NCBI GenBank assembly: GCA_002423425.1
Contig: DIWC01000027.1
Location: 11,449-31,226, forward strand
DNA from: Peptococcaceae bacterium UBA6116
GTDB lineage: Bacteria > Bacillota > Desulfitobacteriia > Desulfitobacteriales > Syntrophobotulaceae
Direction of reading: 5' to 3'
Length of the DNA stretch: 19,778 nt
The position numbers and the translations under genes were made by a program. The notes beneath the pieces are model-generated. The model had not been told where the DNA came from. It worked only from the letters and a program-made list of their open reading frames with translations, and searched no databases. How positions within the stretch are numbered: the stretch's first letter is position 1; each line of letters starts with the position of its first letter. Of the stretch, positions 16,100-19,778 are shown in pieces.

Positions 16100-16651
16100 A
16101 TGTTAAAAAGAATAACGCCGACAATTTTCTTAGTCATAGTCGCTCTTATATTCCAATACTATTATCTAGAAAGCTCATTGATGGTTTTTTCCAGTGCCTA
16201 TAAACCCTATGAATATACTATAGACGATTATACGTTAAAAATTGATTTCCCTGGGACTACCAAAGTATATCTCACTCCGGATAAGGGAGAAGAAATGCGC
16301 ATAAATATTTATTTCGTTGACAATAAACTTGCATTTAGGGGATATATTCAGGTCTGGTTGCTTGCTGACCTGCAGTATTTCCTTAATGATAGTAAAGCAA
16401 AAAGTCCTTATAACTTTACTTCTTATACGATGAATAATATCAAGCAAAATAACTATCCTGGTTTTAAAGAGGAATGGAGTGCTGACTTTGGGAAAAAATC
16501 TATCAGTGCCCAGGAATTTTGGCTGAAAATAAATACAAGTAAGGAAGCAGTAAGAATATCATTCTTTACCGACAGTGAAAATTTCCCTGATGAGTTAGAT
16601 AATACTGTTAATCATATAGCAAATTCTTTAAAGATTGTCACCGAGAATTAA
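16100..16651 (+). CDS. Membrane-anchored protein of unknown function
   Basis: A 183-residue protein I do not recognise. The N-terminus is a short basic stretch (MLKR) followed by a hydrophobic helix at about residues 6-24, then a polar domain rich in aromatic and charged residues, so it is probably held in the membrane by an uncleaved anchor with the domain outside. No cysteine and no lipobox are seen. Text such as YTIDDYTLKIDFPGTTKVYL suggests beta strands. I chose the ATG at 16100 since GGGGGAAG stands just upstream; the TTG 15 bases earlier lies within that site. Its own promoter is not obvious. Neighbours give no clue to its function. Confidence 0.7.
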   Translation: MLKRITPTIFLVIVALIFQYYYLESSLMVFSSAYKPYEYTIDDYTLKIDFPGTTKVYLTPDKGEEMRINIYFVDNKLAFRGYIQVWLLADLQYFLNDSKAKSPYNFTSYTMNNIKQNNYPGFKEEWSADFGKKSISAQEFWLKINTSKEAVRISFFTDSENFPDELDNTVNHIANSLKIVTEN

Positions 16652-16703
16652 TATTCAATTTAACTTTCGAACAAAAACTACTTTTTTTTATTAATTATTC
16701 GGT

Positions 16704-16709
16704 TATAAT
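16704..16709 (+). promoter_or_regulatory. Consensus -10 box of the flavin reductase-like gene
   Basis: A perfect TATAAT lies 50 bases before the start codon at 16759. The position 17 bases further upstream holds only a T-run, so no good -35 hexamer accompanies it. Confidence 0.35.
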
Positions 16710-16758
16710 ATCCATAAAGTAAATACTTTGATAGAAACCATGTATGGAGGAAGATTGT

Positions 16759-17274
16759 ATGAATAAAGAATTTAAATTGTTAGATCCCCTAAAATTAGAA
16801 AACAATATTTTTGACTTGATTGGCAAGGATTGGATGTTGATTACTGCCGGCAATATACATAGATATAATACCATGACAGCCAGTTGGGGCGGGTTCGGCG
16901 TATTGTGGAATAGAAATATATGCCTCTGTTTTGTGCGCCCTTCACGCTACACCTACCAATTTCTGCAGGAAACCGAACATTTTACTTTATCCTTTTTTGG
17001 AGAAGAATACCGCAAGGCCTTGTCCTTCTGTGGATCAAATTCAGGCAGGAATGTTGATAAAGCTGCCACTACAGGAATTAGTCCGATGGAATGCTCTCCT
17101 ACCACAGTTTCTTTTCAAGAAGCCCAGTTAATCGCAGAATGTAAAAAACTATATTTTCAGGATTTAGATCCAAATCACTTTCTTGACCCAACTATTGATA
17201 ATAACTATAAACAGAAAGATTATCACCGCCTCTATATAGGGGAGATAATCAGGTTGTTCCATAAAGAATACTGA
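16759..17274 (+). CDS. Flavin reductase-like domain protein
   Basis: An FMN-binding split-barrel protein of the flavin reductase-like family, 171 residues. The motif NTMTASWGGFGVLWN (about 36-50) followed by CFVRPSRYTYQF is typical of the flavin-binding part. Such proteins reduce free flavin or bind FMN for an electron-transfer or oxygen-detoxifying partner; the actual partner is unknown. I chose the ATG at 16759 since GGAGGA stands 7 bases upstream; an ATG 15 bases earlier overlaps this site. It converges on the menA-like gene with only 9 bases between the two stop codons and no visible shared terminator. Confidence 0.88.
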   Translation: MNKEFKLLDPLKLENNIFDLIGKDWMLITAGNIHRYNTMTASWGGFGVLWNRNICLCFVRPSRYTYQFLQETEHFTLSFFGEEYRKALSFCGSNSGRNVDKAATTGISPMECSPTTVSFQEAQLIAECKKLYFQDLDPNHFLDPTIDNNYKQKDYHRLYIGEIIRLFHKEY

Positions 17275-17283
17275 AAAAACTGT

Positions 17284-18171
17284 CTATATCAATAACGCAA
17301 GACAAAGCAAAAGTCCAAAAAAAGTATTCGTCCCGGCAACGGCCTTCATGCCCGGCATCATCTCGACAGGCAGCGTTTTCTCCCGAAAGCCCCTAATTGC
17401 TTTCCCTGCAGATGGTATGCTTAAAAGAACCAACAATACTCCTAACGGCAGAATATTTAACCCCACTAGGAAAATGATCCACAAATAAGTTAATATCAAC
17501 ATACCTGCCATAAACTTTACAGCCTTCTTGTGTCCCAACAAAACCGCCAGAGTACGGCGGCCATTTTTTTTGTCTCCTTCGCGATCACGGATATTATTAG
17601 ACATCAAAATCGTTCCAATCAGAACTACGCTTGGAATGGAAAGCAGAAAACTCTCTAATGTCACTTCTCCTGTCTGGATAAAATAAGAAATGAGTATTAT
17701 TCCCGTACCCATAAATAATCCTGCAAACAATTCACCAAAAGGGGTATAGGCAATGGGATATGGCCCTCCAGTATATAAGTAGCCAACTGCCATACAGGTC
17801 AACCCGATAACAGCTAGCCACCAGCTGCTATGGAAACAGATGTAGACACCTAATAGCCCGGCAAAAAACAAGCATGACAAAGCTATTTGGAAAACCGTTC
17901 GGGCTTTCATTCCATATTTTGTAATTGCTCCTGCAATACCAACTGAATCCGCCGAGTCCAGCCCTCGTACATAATCATAATACTCATTAAACATGTTGGT
18001 TGCCGCCTGAATAAGTATGGAAGCCAGCAGCATCGCTATCAATAAGCCAACATGGACCTTGCCCTCTATCCGCCTAGCAAAAACACAACCTATTAATACA
18101 GGAATAAAAGATGCGGTTAAAGTATGAGGACGAAACAACTGCCATAAAATATTCTTTCGTTTTGCCAGAAT
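17284..18171 (-). CDS. menA: 1,4-dihydroxy-2-naphthoate prenyltransferase (MenA type)
   Basis: UbiA-superfamily integral membrane enzyme that attaches the prenyl chain to 1,4-dihydroxy-2-naphthoate in menaquinone synthesis. Motif 1, NMFNEYYDYVRGLD, and motif 2, NNIRDREGDKKNGRRTLA, carry the aspartates that bind Mg-diphosphate. Several membrane helices and RPHTLTASF, YLYTGGPYPIAYTPFGE and GTNTFFG closely resemble Bacillus MenA. The first usual start codon, TTG at 18138, has no ribosome site and would drop ILWQL, which is conserved in Bacillus MenA just before RPHTL. GAAAGGA at 18179-18185 is 7 bases before an ATT at 18171 (CTG at 18168 is second choice), so I place the start there, giving about 295 residues. 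Confidence 0.9.
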   Translation of the reverse strand: MLAKRKNILWQLFRPHTLTASFIPVLIGCVFARRIEGKVHVGLLIAMLLASILIQAATNMFNEYYDYVRGLDSADSVGIAGAITKYGMKARTVFQIALSCLFFAGLLGVYICFHSSWWLAVIGLTCMAVGYLYTGGPYPIAYTPFGELFAGLFMGTGIILISYFIQTGEVTLESFLLSIPSVVLIGTILMSNNIRDREGDKKNGRRTLAVLLGHKKAVKFMAGMLILTYLWIIFLVGLNILPLGVLLVLLSIPSAGKAIRGFREKTLPVEMMPGMKAVAGTNTFFGLLLCLALLI

Positions 18172-18231
18172 TATCTTATCCTTTCTACTATTAAAATTGT
18201 TTATCGAGGATCTTGGATTTTAGTAACATTT

Positions 18232-18426
18232 CTATTTTGCTGACAAAGGTGCCGTATCAACTATATCCTCGTACCTGAATCGTTCCGTTAATAGTTTTTT
18301 CTCTATCATCCATTGCCTTACTTTGTTTATTTGTTCTTCGGTAGACAGTTGGAGCTTTGAATATGAAGGTATTTTATATTTTCCTTTCACAATCTTGAGT
18401 GTTCTAATCCTCCGGTAATAAATCAT
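18232..18426 (-). pseudogene. C-terminal remnant of an ABC transporter substrate-binding protein
   Basis: A 64-codon frame overlapping the last 23 bases of larC. Its distal part (YSKLQLSTEEQINKVRQW, then IEKKLLTERFRYEDIVDT) looks like the C-terminus of NitT/TauT/SsuA-type periplasmic binding proteins, where a helix ending in a V-x-x-W-hydrophobic-x-E-K segment precedes YEDLVD. The usual 250 or more residues before this, including a signal peptide, are absent. The ATG lies inside larC without its own ribosome site beyond the GGAGG in the overlap, which is badly spaced. It could still be translated by coupling to larC as a small protein, but a deletion remnant is more likely. The family call is from memory of the motif. 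Confidence 0.5.
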
Positions 18427-19624
18427 TAATCTGGCTATTAACCTCTCTGTAAACTTTGGCTAATGTTATATTATTCTCCTTAGCTAATCTTTTGCAGTCT
18501 TCATATTCGGCTTTCCCTTTAATAATTTTTCCTTGGTAAAAAGAATACTTGACTGATACCTGTCCATATTTTGTATTTATAACCGTAGTTCTCCTGGGAA
18601 GCATTCTTTTTTCTACAGTATGTTTTCTTAACCCAATGGCGGAGGTCTCAGTAAAGATCACTTTCTCTAGTATAAAAGCTTTTTCAGGCGTTGTTAAGAT
18701 ACTCAATTTAATTGCCGGTCTGCCCTTCTTCATGATAATCGGAGTCTTAAAGACATCTAACGCTCCCGCCCTAAATAATCTCTCCTCCACAATCTCATAC
18801 AGTTCAGGATTCATGTCATCAAGATTAGTCTCAATAATACACTGATCTTCTTGAATAATTAAAGGATCGGGTTGTTCCTTTTGCTGTACAGTGCCGAGAT
18901 ATACCCTGAGGACATTAGGAATTCCCGAATCTCTCTTTCCTAATCCATACCCAATTTTCTCAATAATAAACTCCAGACAATCTGCGAATTCCTGGACATT
19001 GGCAACGAGAATCGCCGCGCCGGTAGGGGTCGTGGTCTCAAATCCAACCCGGCCTTTCTTGATGGGAAAGCCTTTAAGAAGCTCAGCGACAGCGGGTGCC
19101 GGCACAGGCAGTAATCCATGAGCGCAGCGGACGAAACCTCCGCCAAGCTCTACGCTAGAGGACATAATTCTATCTACTTGCAGGTAGTCGAGACACACCG
19201 CTGCTCCAACAATATCTAAGATAGAATCAAGCGCTCCTACCTCGTGAAAATGTACTTGTTCTTTACTAATGCCATGAACTTTGCTCTCGGCTTCGGCCAG
19301 AAGTTCAAACATTCTTATGCTCCTATTTTTGATTCCGGCAGTCAAAGCGCTCTCTTCAATTATTTTTTTTATATCCGAAAAAGTCCTGAAATCCGATTCA
19401 AGGCCGGCAAAATTTTTTTGATCTTCAGCAAACCTTATATCTATGCTCGTCCCTGCTATGCCATTTTTAGTTTCACTTTTGAAGACAATTTCATACTTTT
19501 CGTTCAAATTAAGCAAACTAAGCTTATCTAGAAGATATGTTCTATCAACCCCCAGATCAATCAACGCCCCTAAATTCATATCTCCGCTTATCCCACAAAA
19601 ACAGTCATAATATAAAATCTTCAT
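18404..19624 (-). CDS. larC: Nickel-pincer cofactor biosynthesis protein LarC
   Basis: LarC (DUF111 family) inserts nickel into the pyridinium bis-thiocarboxylate precursor in a CTP-dependent reaction, giving the cofactor of lactate racemase LarA and relatives. About 406 residues. Landmarks are YYDCFCGISGDMNLGALIDL at the N-terminus, HFHEVGALDSILDIVG, the TTPTGAAI motif, and ETNLDDMNPELYE at the start of the C-terminal part. In Lactobacillus plantarum the protein is made as LarC1/LarC2 through a frameshift; here it is one open frame. I chose the ATG at 19624 since GAGG stands 8 bases upstream, not the GTG/ATG codons 6 earlier. larB, larE or larA are not in the window and may lie beyond 19778. 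Confidence 0.94.
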   Translation of the reverse strand: MKILYYDCFCGISGDMNLGALIDLGVDRTYLLDKLSLLNLNEKYEIVFKSETKNGIAGTSIDIRFAEDQKNFAGLESDFRTFSDIKKIIEESALTAGIKNRSIRMFELLAEAESKVHGISKEQVHFHEVGALDSILDIVGAAVCLDYLQVDRIMSSSVELGGGFVRCAHGLLPVPAPAVAELLKGFPIKKGRVGFETTTPTGAAILVANVQEFADCLEFIIEKIGYGLGKRDSGIPNVLRVYLGTVQQKEQPDPLIIQEDQCIIETNLDDMNPELYEIVEERLFRAGALDVFKTPIIMKKGRPAIKLSILTTPEKAFILEKVIFTETSAIGLRKHTVEKRMLPRRTTVINTKYGQVSVKYSFYQGKIIKGKAEYEDCKRLAKENNITLAKVYREVNSQINDLLPED

Positions 19625-19739
19625 GTTTAACCTCATTCTCATTGTTTTGTATCTATTCCCATTTTATCAAAAAGTTTGTCTCTTGGAATATATAATATAT
19701 TACCAAACATTAAACCGCCCTGTTTTTTTTGCAAAAGAT

Positions 19740-19752
19740 GTTATTTAATAAC
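19740..19752. repeat. 13-bp palindrome upstream of larC
   Basis: GTTATT-T-AATAAC is a perfect dyad about 115 bases before the larC start in a gene-free end of the window (19625-19778). It could be an operator but it is AT-rich and may be chance. Confidence 0.25.
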
Positions 19753-19778
19753 AACCAGTGACCAGAGCTGAAGCACCA

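Noticed and set aside
18404..19624. A LarC1/LarC2-type programmed frameshift
   Set aside because: The gene is one continuous frame covering both parts, so no frameshift is needed.

Overview
The window is chromosomal DNA from an endospore-forming, low-GC member of the Firmicutes, most likely class Clostridia near the Peptococcaceae/Desulfitobacteriaceae. This is inferred from the germination pair sleB-ypeB, a Spo0F-type receiver next to pyrG and an fba remnant (the pyrG-spo0F-fba order known from Bacillus and Clostridia), a Bacillus-like MenA, strong Shine-Dalgarno sites and AT-rich spacers. No rRNA, tRNA, CRISPR array, phage gene or complete insertion sequence was found.

Layout. Positions 34-1329 (minus) hold a DUF1385/YqhQ membrane protein and rpmE, the latter with its own promoter and a terminator. 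Positions 1439-3392 (minus) hold a broken class II fructose-bisphosphate aldolase gene, a 13-cysteine zinc-ribbon protein of unknown function, a 551-base gap with a + strand IS1182-type transposase remnant, and a Spo0F-like receiver. Positions 3434-9213 (minus) run argS, pyrG, a FemAB/FemX-type peptidyltransferase and a divergent alanine racemase paralogue. Positions 9445-11586 (minus) are the sleB-ypeB germination operon, preceded by a candidate sigma-G promoter. Positions 11721-15096 (minus) hold a THUMP-type rRNA methyltransferase, a DUF2225 zinc-ribbon/TPR protein and asnS. Positions 15387-17274 (plus) hold a stand-alone receiver, a membrane-anchored protein of unknown function and a flavin reductase-like protein. 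Positions 17284-19624 (minus) hold larC, a C-terminal remnant of an ABC transporter substrate-binding protein, and menA with an apparently non-standard start.

How the genes fit together. Most encode core functions: translation (rpmE, argS, asnS, rRNA methyltransferase), nucleotide synthesis (pyrG), menaquinone (menA), sporulation/germination (spo0F, sleB, ypeB) and nickel-pincer cofactor synthesis (larC). The accessory interest is decay and divergence. fba has lost its catalytic middle. Two other gene fragments remain (transposase, transporter). The Alr-like enzyme lacks several residues that shape the alanine racemase active site and sits directly behind a FemX-like gene, which suggests, without proving, a dedicated cell-wall amino-acid branch. 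I see no clearly new multi-gene defence or mobile system here.
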